A DNA stretch of 37,618 bases from an uncultured Lachnospiraceae bacterium (GCA_910585605.1 CAJUFL010000037.1:1-37618); one strand, 5' to 3'. Counted from the first letter of the stretch, positions 1 through 8,475 are shown. Notes: a model not told the origin generated them from the letters alone. Made by a program: numbers and translations.

Positions 1-3
1 TGA

Positions 4-256
4 TTCATATCAAAAAAATTTTTTATCCATAGACACAAGATTTTTTACAGCCTCGTTTCTAGCGTATCAAAAAAAGAAGATGAAATTGTCTCAGTTTTAT
101 CACAAAATGGATAAATATATGAGACGTTTATTCCGACGCCTGCGGAAAACACGAATATTTCAAGTGTAAGTAATGTACTGTCACAGTATCCTAATTGTGC
201 AGTTATTTTGCAATTAATTCCAACATTTTTTAATCAATAAAGAAGCCAAGAAATAT
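4..256 (+). pseudogene. Broken 5' portion of an unknown gene
   Basis: Frame 1 reads as plausible protein from base 4, is cut by a TAA at 112-114, then stays open to a TAA at 238-240. Its last stretch includes PTPAENTN and CAVILQLIPTFF, which look like normal protein. The next gene's frame (the one used at 257) is open across 221-256 and reads NKEAKKYMFDD, so the two could be joined by a one-base shift in the run of six T at 226-231. I read this as the 5' part of the gene whose 3' part is the open frame at 257-685, broken by one stop and one frameshift. The family is not recognised. The window edge hides the true start, and sequencing error is an alternative. Confidence 0.4.
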
Positions 257-685
257 ATGTTTGACGATATGAAGATTCCTAATGGAATTTCAAATCCTGT
301 CCTGCATAGCGAAGCTGGAAAGATATATATTGCTTATTTTGGATATACCTACAACAAGCAAAACCTGGTTGATAATATGTATAATCGTCCAACAAGATGG
401 ATTCTAGTTGATATTGAAAATGGAGAACTAGTTAAATTATTTGATTGTACTGAAAATGATTTTTCAACGCAATTATTTGATAAACTCTATTCGCTTGATG
501 ATTCAACAGTTAAGAAAGGTACAGAGGATTATTTTAGGGTAATGGATACATTGTTCGATACTTCTATAGAGAGTGTTATTTATGGGAATCTACTTTATAA
601 TGATACCTATCAGGCGTATTTAAATAATTTGTATGCTATTACTCTACAGGAATATAGGTTGTTTTATAAAGAATTAAGTATATAG
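257..685 (+). CDS. Hypothetical protein, probably the 3' part of a broken gene
   Basis: This open frame of 142 residues is soluble and acidic, with no signal peptide or membrane segment. It is rich in Tyr, Asn and Asp and contains WILVDIENGELVKLFD, which looks like a beta-hairpin. No family is recognised. The ATG at 257 has no convincing ribosome binding site, and its frame extends upstream into coding-like sequence, so it may be only the distal piece of a longer gene. The stop at 683-685 lies 13 bases before the next start and overlaps that gene's AGGAGGG ribosome binding site. Position and AT-rich composition tie it to the downstream cassette, but its role is unknown. Confidence 0.5.
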   Translation: MFDDMKIPNGISNPVLHSEAGKIYIAYFGYTYNKQNLVDNMYNRPTRWILVDIENGELVKLFDCTENDFSTQLFDKLYSLDDSTVKKGTEDYFRVMDTLFDTSIESVIYGNLLYNDTYQAYLNNLYAITLQEYRLFYKELSI

Positions 686-698
686 GAGGGAAGTTCGC

Positions 699-2453
699 AT
701 GACAGAAGAAGAAGCAAGAGCTGAACGAGAGGAAGCGGAGCGACTACTTGCGGAAATTAGAAGACTTCAGTATCAGATTGAAAGAGCTATTATAGAAAAT
801 CAAAATCTTCAAGCTGAATTGGAATCATTAATTCAAAATGTTGAAATAGTAACAGAAAACGCTGCAGCTATGGACATTGAAGTCAGTAAATCCATGGAGT
901 ATGTAAAGGGACGTATTCAAGAGGCGGATGTTAGTACAAAAGAATTGTTTGATTTAATTAATGACCTTACAAATTCATATTTTACATTTAAAAATTTAAG
1001 TACAGCATCAAAAAACGTAACACAGTTTACGGATGAATATTACACAAGATTTAAGTTCTTCAATGAACTTAGAAGAATTACATTAGGATATGTAATTGGA
1101 TTAGATGCTCATATTTGTTCAGACCAAACTATGAGAAAAAAAGTTGAAGAAGCATACTTGCAGAATAGCGAGTATTGGCTTGCATATGCAATAATGGCTG
1201 TTATGCTTTGGGCAAGCGATGAAGAAGAAGCTGCAAAAAGAGCAATGTCAAAATCTTTGACAATGGACTATTTTAGCACATCGCTATTTTTCTTACTTAT
1301 AAATTTACGTTTTACACGTGTTGATGCAGCAAAGAAGTGGTACCTCTCTTACTTAGACAGGGTAGATATGGAGAACTTAGGCGAAGAATGGCAGTATTTA
1401 CTTCAGGCATACTTATCAGGTGTTTTCGGAGTCGATAAAGAATTCAATTATCTTGTTCATGAATGCTTTGCAAATATGCTTGAACAGATGGAGAGTATGC
1501 ATCCAAACTATGGTAATAGGGTAGCAGAAGAAACATTAGCTTATTCAAAGTCATATATCCATGTTACAAAGAATGAGTTTGAAACATTGCGAAGATATTC
1601 ATCAGATTATGAAGAATTAAAGAGACTCTTATCTTCGGCTGAAAAGAATGAAGAATTAGCGGTTCATTTCAGAAGCATTGTAGAAGATAATACACAGGTT
1701 GAATATAATATGTTCCAGAGAATTGAGAACATATTATATAATTTGATAAATGCCTATGATAAAGATGAGATGATTGTTATAAAAAATAAACGATACAATG
1801 AGATGATTCTTAAATCTAAAGGCGATTTGGGAATGGCACAACAGTTTTTTAATTATGAATTTCCATTGGACTCCGGCACGAGAAAATTGGAAGATTTATT
1901 ATTTACATGGGCGTTCGAAGAAGATGTTAATAGAGTTAATATAACAGTAAAGAAGTTTTCTATATCGTATTTGAAAAAGTGGATTGCAAAAGGTTTTCAA
2001 TTCTATGCCGATAACTATCGAAAGAAAGAAAAAGAAAAGATTAAAATTGAAATAGATGGTTGGCAAGGCGAGTGTGATGAAAATTCATTTGACAGCGCAC
2101 AGGTCGAACTTCAAAAGCATTACAACAAGAATAGAGTCTGGGATACCATAAAAGATAAATATGTGCTTATCTTTATTGGAATGGTCATTGCATCTTTGAT
2201 GACTTTGGGAATTACTATAATTAAGTTTAATAAGATTTCTTTAGTAATAGGAATCTTGTTAGGTGTAGTCGGTGGGTTTTTACTTTGGAGAAGAATTTCA
2301 GACATGCAGGTTATTATAAGAGCAAGGCGAGAAAAGGGATATGAACTGTTGAAGAAGGCTCTTGAGGAAATAAGAAGCTGGAGAACTTTATATAAGGCGG
2401 CGGACGAAAAGAATGCAGACCTTGTAAGCGTATTTGAAAATGTAGAAATATAG
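699..2453 (+). CDS. Coiled-coil, C-terminally membrane-anchored cassette protein, paralog 1
   Basis: This 584-residue protein is not a recognised family. Residues 2-55 are Glu/Arg/Leu-rich with heptad spacing and look like a coiled coil. A helical core follows, with the signature YWLAYAI near 159 and NLRFTRVDAAKKWY near 208, shared with the genes at 2472 and 6289. Two hydrophobic segments (about 488-508 and 513-530) form a hairpin anchor, leaving a charged tail of about 54 residues (LLKKALEEIRSW...LYKAADEK). With no signal peptide, both ends should be cytoplasmic. The start is ATG 699 behind AGGAGGG. The stop lies 18 bases before the next paralog, so co-transcription is likely. The repeating helices look TPR-like, but that is an inference. 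It is probably part of a membrane-bound assembly acted on by the ATPase at 4778. Confidence 0.8.
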   Translation: MTEEEARAEREEAERLLAEIRRLQYQIERAIIENQNLQAELESLIQNVEIVTENAAAMDIEVSKSMEYVKGRIQEADVSTKELFDLINDLTNSYFTFKNLSTASKNVTQFTDEYYTRFKFFNELRRITLGYVIGLDAHICSDQTMRKKVEEAYLQNSEYWLAYAIMAVMLWASDEEEAAKRAMSKSLTMDYFSTSLFFLLINLRFTRVDAAKKWYLSYLDRVDMENLGEEWQYLLQAYLSGVFGVDKEFNYLVHECFANMLEQMESMHPNYGNRVAEETLAYSKSYIHVTKNEFETLRRYSSDYEELKRLLSSAEKNEELAVHFRSIVEDNTQVEYNMFQRIENILYNLINAYDKDEMIVIKNKRYNEMILKSKGDLGMAQQFFNYEFPLDSGTRKLEDLLFTWAFEEDVNRVNITVKKFSISYLKKWIAKGFQFYADNYRKKEKEKIKIEIDGWQGECDENSFDSAQVELQKHYNKNRVWDTIKDKYVLIFIGMVIASLMTLGITIIKFNKISLVIGILLGVVGGFLLWRRISDMQVIIRARREKGYELLKKALEEIRSWRTLYKAADEKNADLVSVFENVEI

Positions 2454-2471
2454 TAAAGGAGAAGATAAGGC

Positions 2472-4076
2472 ATGGCGAGTTCATCTTATAATGCAGTCAA
2501 TAATTTGAATGAAACTATTGGCTCATTTAAATCAAAAGTGGATGTAAAAATTCAATCCGTAAATACATCTACAACAAGTATAAAAGCAACTACGAACAAG
2601 ATATACGATAGTGTTAATCGTTTCAAAGAGAACATGGTTCAAAACGAAGAGAAACAGCTAGCGCACGAGAATGTATTAAGAATTGAACAAATTTTAAAAG
2701 AACAGTTTGGAGACCATGAAGCTATCAGAAAAACTGTTATGGGTGTCGTTAAAGATTTTGATATTAATCTTGTAAGAAATGAATCAATTCAGGAAATATC
2801 AGAAGAACTATGGATTACGAGTTCTAGATATTGGCTTTCATATGCACTGATAGCTATAACAGCATGGATTAACGACTATCAAGAGGTTGCGAAAAATGCA
2901 TTAGCAGAGTGTTTCAGAAGAGATCCAGTAAAAGCATCGCTGTTTTTATGTTTATTCAATCTTCGCTTTGAAAGAAATGATGTAGCAAAGAAGTGGTTTT
3001 TCGAATACTTAAAGACAATTGATCCGACAAAAGTCCAGCAAGAGTCAGCGATATTATTGCAGGCATACTTGAATGGTTTATTTGGAACCGATAAAGAACT
3101 TGAGCATGATGTTAATAACGTTATTAAAAGCTGGATATCTGAATTGAACGCACATCAAGAAATTGCGGATGAATTGACAGCTTCATATCAAAAGTACATA
3201 CAGTTGTTGCCAGCAGTAAAACATTGTGACTATAAAACTTTGTCAGATATATGTAGTAATTATAAGGAAATAAAGCGATCATATGCGAATGTTTCAAAAT
3301 ATGAAAAGCTCATTGCAGAGATCGAGGCGATGGATGTCGAACTTGAAGAACAGACGGAAGCAAATTATAAGGGCCGTGTCGATGCAATCCTTATGGCTTT
3401 AATTTCAAACTACGATCAGGAAGAATTAGAGTTAAAGAATCAGCAACAATATTTTAATTTTATTATCGAAAATAATGGAGTTGTTGAAGCAGCGGAGCAA
3501 CAGTATCAAGAGTATCAGGCAGTTCAGGAAGAAAGCTTTAATATTGGCAGGCAAATGGTTAGATGGGCTGTTTATGATGATGCAGATCGGACGAACGTAC
3601 AAGTAAAAAAATTTGGTTTGCAGAATACGAAAGAATGGTTTGTATCGGCGATTCAGAATTGGGCATTGATGTTGCAGGAAACTCAACCTTTAGATTATCC
3701 TTTGTCAATAGATACATGGAGTTCTGTATCTAACGGACAAGATCAAAATGATCAAGTTGAAAACATGAAACAATATTACAACAATAATAAGTTCCAGCTT
3801 ATGTATATTAATACGCCGAATATAGTATCAATAATCGTTCTTGTTTTATCGATCGGATTAGCTTTTGTTACACCATATTCATTGGTTGCCACTGCAGTAG
3901 CACTTGGATTTTTGGTATTTAGGTTAATAAAAGTTAATAAGGATTATCCGTCAAGGGTAAATGCTTCTCTTGAATTGTTGAATCAAAGTATGGCAGAACT
4001 TGCAGATTACAAGCAATTCTACACTGATTCAAGTGAGAAGAAAGATGTTTTATTAAGTAAAGTAGAATATTTATAA
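2472..4076 (+). CDS. Coiled-coil, C-terminally membrane-anchored cassette protein, paralog 2
   Basis: This 534-residue paralog of the gene at 699 is not a recognised family. The N-terminus is polar, Ser/Thr/Asn-rich and predicted helical. The shared core begins at YWLSYAL near residue 120 and runs into NLRFERNDVAKKWFFEYL. A later shared block, NVQVKKFGL, matches NITVKKFSI in paralog 1. Two membrane segments lie near 450-468 and 470-487, followed by a short cytoplasmic tail (LELLNQSMAEL...YTDSSEKK) that aligns in spacing with the other two tails. The start is ATG 2472 behind AAAGGAGA. It is the shortest of the three, mainly because its N-terminal region before the core is about 30-40 residues shorter. 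Keeping two adjacent divergent copies suggests distinct subunits of one complex. Confidence 0.8.
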   Translation: MASSSYNAVNNLNETIGSFKSKVDVKIQSVNTSTTSIKATTNKIYDSVNRFKENMVQNEEKQLAHENVLRIEQILKEQFGDHEAIRKTVMGVVKDFDINLVRNESIQEISEELWITSSRYWLSYALIAITAWINDYQEVAKNALAECFRRDPVKASLFLCLFNLRFERNDVAKKWFFEYLKTIDPTKVQQESAILLQAYLNGLFGTDKELEHDVNNVIKSWISELNAHQEIADELTASYQKYIQLLPAVKHCDYKTLSDICSNYKEIKRSYANVSKYEKLIAEIEAMDVELEEQTEANYKGRVDAILMALISNYDQEELELKNQQQYFNFIIENNGVVEAAEQQYQEYQAVQEESFNIGRQMVRWAVYDDADRTNVQVKKFGLQNTKEWFVSAIQNWALMLQETQPLDYPLSIDTWSSVSNGQDQNDQVENMKQYYNNNKFQLMYINTPNIVSIIVLVLSIGLAFVTPYSLVATAVALGFLVFRLIKVNKDYPSRVNASLELLNQSMAELADYKQFYTDSSEKKDVLLSKVEYL

Positions 4077-4100
4077 GATGCAATCGAAAGGAGAACTAGC

Positions 4101-4271
4101 ATGGATAACGAAATGAATTTAGAATTAGGTGAGATGCTTGAACAGAGAATTAAGGAGAATTTTAGTTTAAATGAAAGCAATACATATGATGTTTCAGACG
4201 AGAGGCTTAAGGAGATGAATAAAAAACTTCCAAATTGGAGTCTTGAGCCACCTTTCAGTTTTTTGAAATAA
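4101..4271 (+). CDS. 56-residue peptide ending in a Trp/Pro-rich motif
   Basis: This small gene has a good ribosome binding site (AAAGGAG at 4087-4093) before ATG 4101 and stops at 4269-4271, three bases before the next start. The peptide is acidic and helical in its first two thirds. It ends in LPNWSLEPPFSFLK, a proline-bounded tail that looks like a short linear binding motif rather than a folded domain. It has no signal peptide or membrane segment. Position between the paralogs and the ATPase, and likely translational coupling to the next gene, suggest an adaptor or tether. The partner is unknown and no family is recognised. Confidence 0.65.
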   Translation: MDNEMNLELGEMLEQRIKENFSLNESNTYDVSDERLKEMNKKLPNWSLEPPFSFLK

Positions 4272-4274
4272 ACT

Positions 4275-4766
4275 ATGGATAACGTGAAATATATTTCATA
4301 TTCAGATTGGATTTCATTAATTTCAGATGTCATGACAAAAGGTTTGGCGTGTGAAGAACTCGGCAAACTGAAAGAGGTATATCCGTACTCTGCTGGCGAG
4401 TCTTATGACATAATGATATATAATCAATTGGCAAAACTTGAGAAATATATGCTTAAAGAGTCAGTTGGTAGTTTTCAAAAACAAATGACATCGTGTCTAG
4501 AAGAGGTTGATCTCGAAATTGCAGAAAGGGCGTTTGCAAGGCTTAAAAGACATTATATAAACTGTATGTTTTTTTTACAGATTCCGGATTATTCGGAATC
4601 CGTAAAAAGTAAAATGTCGGATGAAATTATAAGAAATATGCAATCATTTATAGAATCATTTGTGAGATATTTAAAAAGGATAGAATACATAGACAATAGT
4701 GTATTCATACAAGACTATGTTTATATATGTAAAAAGAATTTGAAAAAAATAGAAAATATGTATTAG
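4275..4766 (+). CDS. Hypothetical helical protein of the AAA+ cassette
   Basis: This 163-residue soluble protein is predicted almost entirely helical (for example EVDLEIAERAFARLKRHY) and has no membrane segment or known motif. Its ATG at 4275 lies three bases after the previous stop and has no clear ribosome binding site of its own, so it is probably translated by coupling. The ATPase start follows 11 bases after its stop. It could be a substrate adaptor or structural partner of the ATPase. No family is recognised, and the assignment rests on operon position only. Confidence 0.7.
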   Translation: MDNVKYISYSDWISLISDVMTKGLACEELGKLKEVYPYSAGESYDIMIYNQLAKLEKYMLKESVGSFQKQMTSCLEEVDLEIAERAFARLKRHYINCMFFLQIPDYSESVKSKMSDEIIRNMQSFIESFVRYLKRIEYIDNSVFIQDYVYICKKNLKKIENMY

Positions 4767-4777
4767 AGGTGTTAATT

Positions 4778-6271
4778 ATGTCTAATTTTGCCGAGGCAAA
4801 AAAAGAATTAATTAATTACATATATGCGCGAACACCACTTGTCATTATTCATTCAGATGAAAGAGAGCGTGTTGAAAGAATGCTGAATGAAATTTCTAGT
4901 GAGACTCAAATTAGTATGCTTTATTATACTGATGCAAAGCAGGTTAAATGTCTCGGCGCAAAAGGCGATAGCATTGATACAGAGGATGAACCGTTAGGAT
5001 ATTTCCTTAAACAACTAAAAAAGCAGAGAAGCTTGAATATAGTTTTGGGAGATGTACGTAGAATTTCGGACGATAATGCATATTCTCGCGAATTGATGAA
5101 TATGCTATATATGGCAAAGGAAAATAATGGAGTTGTTGTTTTAATAACTACAGATCAGGCTTGGAGTCGAATTTTATCCTTTGGAATGGTTATATCGCTA
5201 GATTTACCTGATAGTAATGAGCGAGTCTGTCAGATACAAAAATTTATAAAAATATATTCTGGAAGATTTACAATTGACTGGCAGGAGAAAGATATTATAC
5301 ATGCAGCTGCATTGCTACGGGGATTTTCAGAGATTCAGATAGAAAATATGTTAGCTTCGGAAATTATAGGTAATCGGGGTTTGCGAAGGGACAAGATTTA
5401 TAAGTTGACATCACAAAAAGAGCGTTTGTATACAAAGGCAGGAGCAGTTCAACATATTAATATAAACAGAACATATAAAGTTTCGGGTATGGACAGGCTA
5501 AAGAAGTGGCTCAATGAGAAAAAGAGAATATTTTTTTTGCCAGAGGAGCAGTTGGATGAGTATGAGATTAGTGCACCTAAAGGAATCTTGTTGGTGGGAG
5601 TTCCAGGGTGTGGAAAATCATTAACTGCAAAATTGGTCGCACAAGAATGGGAATTGCCACTGTTTAGATTTGATATAGGTTCTGTTTTTGATAAATGGGT
5701 GGGAGAAAGTGAAAAGAAGATGAGAGAAGCACTACAATTCATTGAAAATATGTCTCCTTGTGTACTTTGGATAGACGAAATTGAAAAAGTGCTTTCAACA
5801 ACGGATTCAGGAAATGAAACAGGAAAGAGAGTTCTAGGAGAATTTCTTTTTTGGATACAAGAATCGTCGAACAAGGTCTTTATGGTGGCAACTGCAAATA
5901 ATGTAAAAGCTTTGCCATATGAATTATATAGAAAAGGACGTTTTTCAGAGGTGTTTTATGCTGGTCTTCCTAACGCAAAGGAAAGAAGATGTGTTCTGGA
6001 ACAGTATATAACTGGATCTTTAAAATGCTCACCGTCTGATGCGTTGCTTGAAAAACTGGTCAACATGACAGATCGATATTCATATGCAGATATTGAAACT
6101 GCAGTTAAAGAAGTAGCACAGCATATGCTTATTCAAGAAAAGAATACAATTGATGCGGAGTTGCTAGTTAGATCGATTGAATCAATTATTCCTATTTCAA
6201 CAATTAACAATGAACTTGTTTCTGAAATTGAAGAATGGGGTAAAGAACGTGCAATAAATGTATCAATTTAG
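4778..6271 (+). CDS. Ycf46-like AAA+ ATPase
   Basis: This is a 497-residue AAA+ protein with the layout of cyanobacterial/plastid Ycf46: a degenerate N-terminal ATPase-like domain (about 10-200, starting YARTPLVIIHSDE, no Walker A) and an active C-terminal AAA module. Visible motifs are Walker A GVPGCGKS (274-281), a pore-loop-like KWVGESEKK near 305, Walker B VLWIDEIE with D333/E334, sensor-1 VATANN (370-375) and the arginine-finger region RKGRF with R388. Such enzymes normally form hexamers that remodel or unfold proteins. ATG 4778 is preferred over the in-frame GTG at 4769 because AGAGGTG sits just upstream. It lies between small cassette proteins and a third membrane paralog, which suggests it remodels the membrane-anchored assembly. 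No protease domain is present. Confidence 0.88.
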   Translation: MSNFAEAKKELINYIYARTPLVIIHSDERERVERMLNEISSETQISMLYYTDAKQVKCLGAKGDSIDTEDEPLGYFLKQLKKQRSLNIVLGDVRRISDDNAYSRELMNMLYMAKENNGVVVLITTDQAWSRILSFGMVISLDLPDSNERVCQIQKFIKIYSGRFTIDWQEKDIIHAAALLRGFSEIQIENMLASEIIGNRGLRRDKIYKLTSQKERLYTKAGAVQHININRTYKVSGMDRLKKWLNEKKRIFFLPEEQLDEYEISAPKGILLVGVPGCGKSLTAKLVAQEWELPLFRFDIGSVFDKWVGESEKKMREALQFIENMSPCVLWIDEIEKVLSTTDSGNETGKRVLGEFLFWIQESSNKVFMVATANNVKALPYELYRKGRFSEVFYAGLPNAKERRCVLEQYITGSLKCSPSDALLEKLVNMTDRYSYADIETAVKEVAQHMLIQEKNTIDAELLVRSIESIIPISTINNELVSEIEEWGKERAINVSI

Positions 6272-6288
6272 AAAGGAAGACGAGGAAA

Positions 6289-8004
6289 TTGGGCAATTAT
6301 GAATTAAGAGCTGAAGTAAGTAGACTTGAGTCTCAGCTTAGAGACATTGAACGTGAGAATAATGCTTTAAGATCAGAAATCAGTTCTACGGTTAATAGTG
6401 TTAATCAAGCAGAGAGAAATTTGTCTGATTATAATCAGCATATAAGAAACACTTTGGATAATGCCAATGGAACAATTATTAGTTCTATTAATCGCGCGTT
6501 AGATGCTTACGAACTTCAAGGACAAATAGACAAGTTGTATGTGCGCTATAAGAATGTAGAGTTGGCAAATAAAAAAATAAGAGCGCTTAATAATAAGAAA
6601 TATTACGATTTTAATAACTTTAGAACAGTTAGAAAGATTGTTCAGGGAATGATGGATAATCTTGATTTGAATATGGTTAGTGACGCAATCATATATAAGT
6701 CTATTGAGTGGCAACATTTAAAGACACCTGATTTTTGGCTTACTCCGGCTTTGGTGAGTGTTATGGCCTGGAAGAATGATGATAAGGCATTAGCAGATAG
6801 AGCTACAGCGGAAGCTATGAAATTGGATTTAAAGAATTCATGTATGTTCTATATGATATTTAACATGAGAATGGGACGAAATAGTGCTGCTGTTAAGTGG
6901 TTTTTAGAATATCAAAAATGTGAACTTAAAGGTAGTGATGAAAATACATTTCTCATGTTGTTCTCATTAATAAGTAAAACACTTTCAGATACAGTAGATG
7001 ATGAGACAGCGCGTTTGATTTCTGATTACATTCATAGATTAATTGTAGAATGTGCAGAAAAAGAGGGATACAGCGAAGAAGATGTTGTTGGATTGATTTG
7101 TTCAAAGATGAATTCGTTGCTTAAACTGGAATCATATGATTTACCTACTTTGGCAAAATATTGTAAGGATTATAGTAGCTTAAATAGAATGGCTAATTAT
7201 GCTAATAATAACTACAATGTCCTTGAATTTATTATGAAAATAAAAAATGTTCCAATAGCAGAAAGAAATACTTATCTGAAAGAATATTTGAATGAACTGT
7301 TAGCTAAGCCAAATGACGTTGAAATTGAAACATACAATGAAATTGAATATAATGAACTTGTTATTCGATTAAGTGGTGATGTTGAGCTGGCAAAAGAAAA
7401 ATTTGATGCAGAGTTATTGAGAAGAGAATCAGAACTAAATATTATTTCGAGCGTCATTGGATGGATTTATGATTTTGGAAACGATGATGTTAATGGTCAG
7501 ATGCGTTTGAATATGTTCACTCTTGTGAAAACTTTACAGGAGAAAGCAGCAGAGTTATATTTCAAAAATTATCGTTCGATGTATAAAAATGTTCATCCTG
7601 TGCAGATTCTTGATTACAGTACATATGTGAATTTTACACAAGAAGCTGCTGAAAATAGCAAAGTCGAGTCGTTTTATCAGGATCAACAACAAGTGGAATT
7701 GGCATCTGTTAAAAACTTGAGTGCATATGTAGCTTTTGGTGTTGCTGTTGCGTGTGGTATAGCATCTCCTTTTTTGAGTTTGTTCTTGTTAGTGGGTGCT
7801 GGTATTGGTGTTATAGCTGGAATGGGTATTCTTATTGCCAATAATTTTAAGAAGAAAAATATTGTGCTTAGAATTCAGAAACAGAAATCGAATGTTTTGG
7901 ATATCCTACATAAGATGTATGTTGAATATGAACAGTTTAAGGGAATCTATAAGGAAAGAGATGCAATTTCTGAGAGAATAATGGAGGAATTTGCAACCCT
8001 TTAA
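6289..8004 (+). CDS. Coiled-coil, C-terminally membrane-anchored cassette protein, paralog 3
   Basis: This 571-residue protein is the most divergent paralog of those at 699 and 2472. It opens with a clear coiled coil (about 2-60, SRLESQLRDIERENNAL). The shared core starts at FWLTPAL near 149 and continues to NMRMGRNSAAVKWFLEY. Two membrane segments lie near 477-496 and 499-518, the second Gly-rich. A 50-residue tail follows (LDILHKMYVEYEQFKGIYKERD). The start is a TTG at 6289 with AAAGGA and GAGG upstream, 17 bases after the ATPase stop. It is placed after rather than before the ATPase. No known family; probably a third subunit of the same membrane complex. Confidence 0.8.
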   Translation: MGNYELRAEVSRLESQLRDIERENNALRSEISSTVNSVNQAERNLSDYNQHIRNTLDNANGTIISSINRALDAYELQGQIDKLYVRYKNVELANKKIRALNNKKYYDFNNFRTVRKIVQGMMDNLDLNMVSDAIIYKSIEWQHLKTPDFWLTPALVSVMAWKNDDKALADRATAEAMKLDLKNSCMFYMIFNMRMGRNSAAVKWFLEYQKCELKGSDENTFLMLFSLISKTLSDTVDDETARLISDYIHRLIVECAEKEGYSEEDVVGLICSKMNSLLKLESYDLPTLAKYCKDYSSLNRMANYANNNYNVLEFIMKIKNVPIAERNTYLKEYLNELLAKPNDVEIETYNEIEYNELVIRLSGDVELAKEKFDAELLRRESELNIISSVIGWIYDFGNDDVNGQMRLNMFTLVKTLQEKAAELYFKNYRSMYKNVHPVQILDYSTYVNFTQEAAENSKVESFYQDQQQVELASVKNLSAYVAFGVAVACGIASPFLSLFLLVGAGIGVIAGMGILIANNFKKKNIVLRIQKQKSNVLDILHKMYVEYEQFKGIYKERDAISERIMEEFATL

Positions 8005-8056
8005 TACGTTTTGAAGTAAGGGTTTGCTATAAATGTGGAAAATAGAAAAATAATTT

Positions 8057-8188
8057 GTGTATTTTTGCACATGGTGTGGGCGGAAAACTGAATCACAAGA
8101 AATACAGACTGATAATAAAGTAGTAAAACCAACCTATAAAAATGAATTATATATCGATGAAAAGCAACTTCAATCGATAAGAAATTGA
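8057..8188 (+). pseudogene. Zinc-knuckle fragment, possibly the N-terminus of a split zinc-ribbon gene
   Basis: A 43-codon open frame starts just after an in-frame TAA and reads VYFCTWCGRKTESQ, a CxxC zinc-knuckle opening of the kind seen at the N-terminus of bacterial zinc-ribbon proteins. It continues in coding-like sequence to a TGA at 8186-8188. The next gene, in another frame, carries a second zinc ribbon. The two together may be one double-ribbon gene broken by a frameshift near 8185. No ATG is available; GTG 8057 would be the only start. A very small independent gene is possible. Confidence 0.35.
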
Positions 8189-8205
8189 TTTCACATGAGA
8201 CAAAA

Positions 8206-8475
8206 ATGACTAATATTATTATGGATAATCAATCTGCTAAAAGAGAGGATGTAAGGGAAAGTTCAGGTAGGGATGGAGGGAACGATAAACCGTTAAGGAG
8301 TCGAGAAATTAGTAGACCAAAACCAGTTAGTTTTGTAAAGGATGATTCAGACGGGGTTTATATTGACATGAAATGTCCAGATTGTCGGAAGCAACTTTCT
8401 TATATGAATAGGCAAGTGCGAGAGCCATTGGTCTGTCCGATGTGCAGTACGAATTTAGATATAATGAAAGTATAA
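8206..8475 (+). CDS. Small zinc-ribbon protein
   Basis: About 89 residues. The first half is charged and disordered-looking (REDVRESSGRDGGNDK). The C-terminal third holds a rubredoxin-like knuckle pair, CPDC and CPMC, separated by about 20 residues, typical of a single structural zinc ribbon. The frame can open at TTG 8185, ATG 8206 or ATG 8221. None has a strong ribosome binding site, and I chose the first ATG. It is AT-rich like the preceding cassette and may be its last member. The frame of the knuckle fragment at 8057-8188 ends inside its 5' end. Zinc ribbons of this sort often mediate protein or nucleic acid contact; no specific role can be read. Confidence 0.5.
   Translation: MTNIIMDNQSAKREDVRESSGRDGGNDKPLRSREISRPKPVSFVKDDSDGVYIDMKCPDCRKQLSYMNRQVREPLVCPMCSTNLDIMKV

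Noticed and set aside
2120..2473. Minus-strand open frame opposite the membrane hairpin of paralog 1
   Set aside because: It mirrors a well-supported coding gene and its translation is low-complexity hydrophobic sequence without a ribosome binding site.
7995..8027. AACCCTT/AAGGGTT hairpin at the end of paralog 3
   Set aside because: The 7-bp stem has a 16-base loop and no T-run, so it is too weak to call a terminator.
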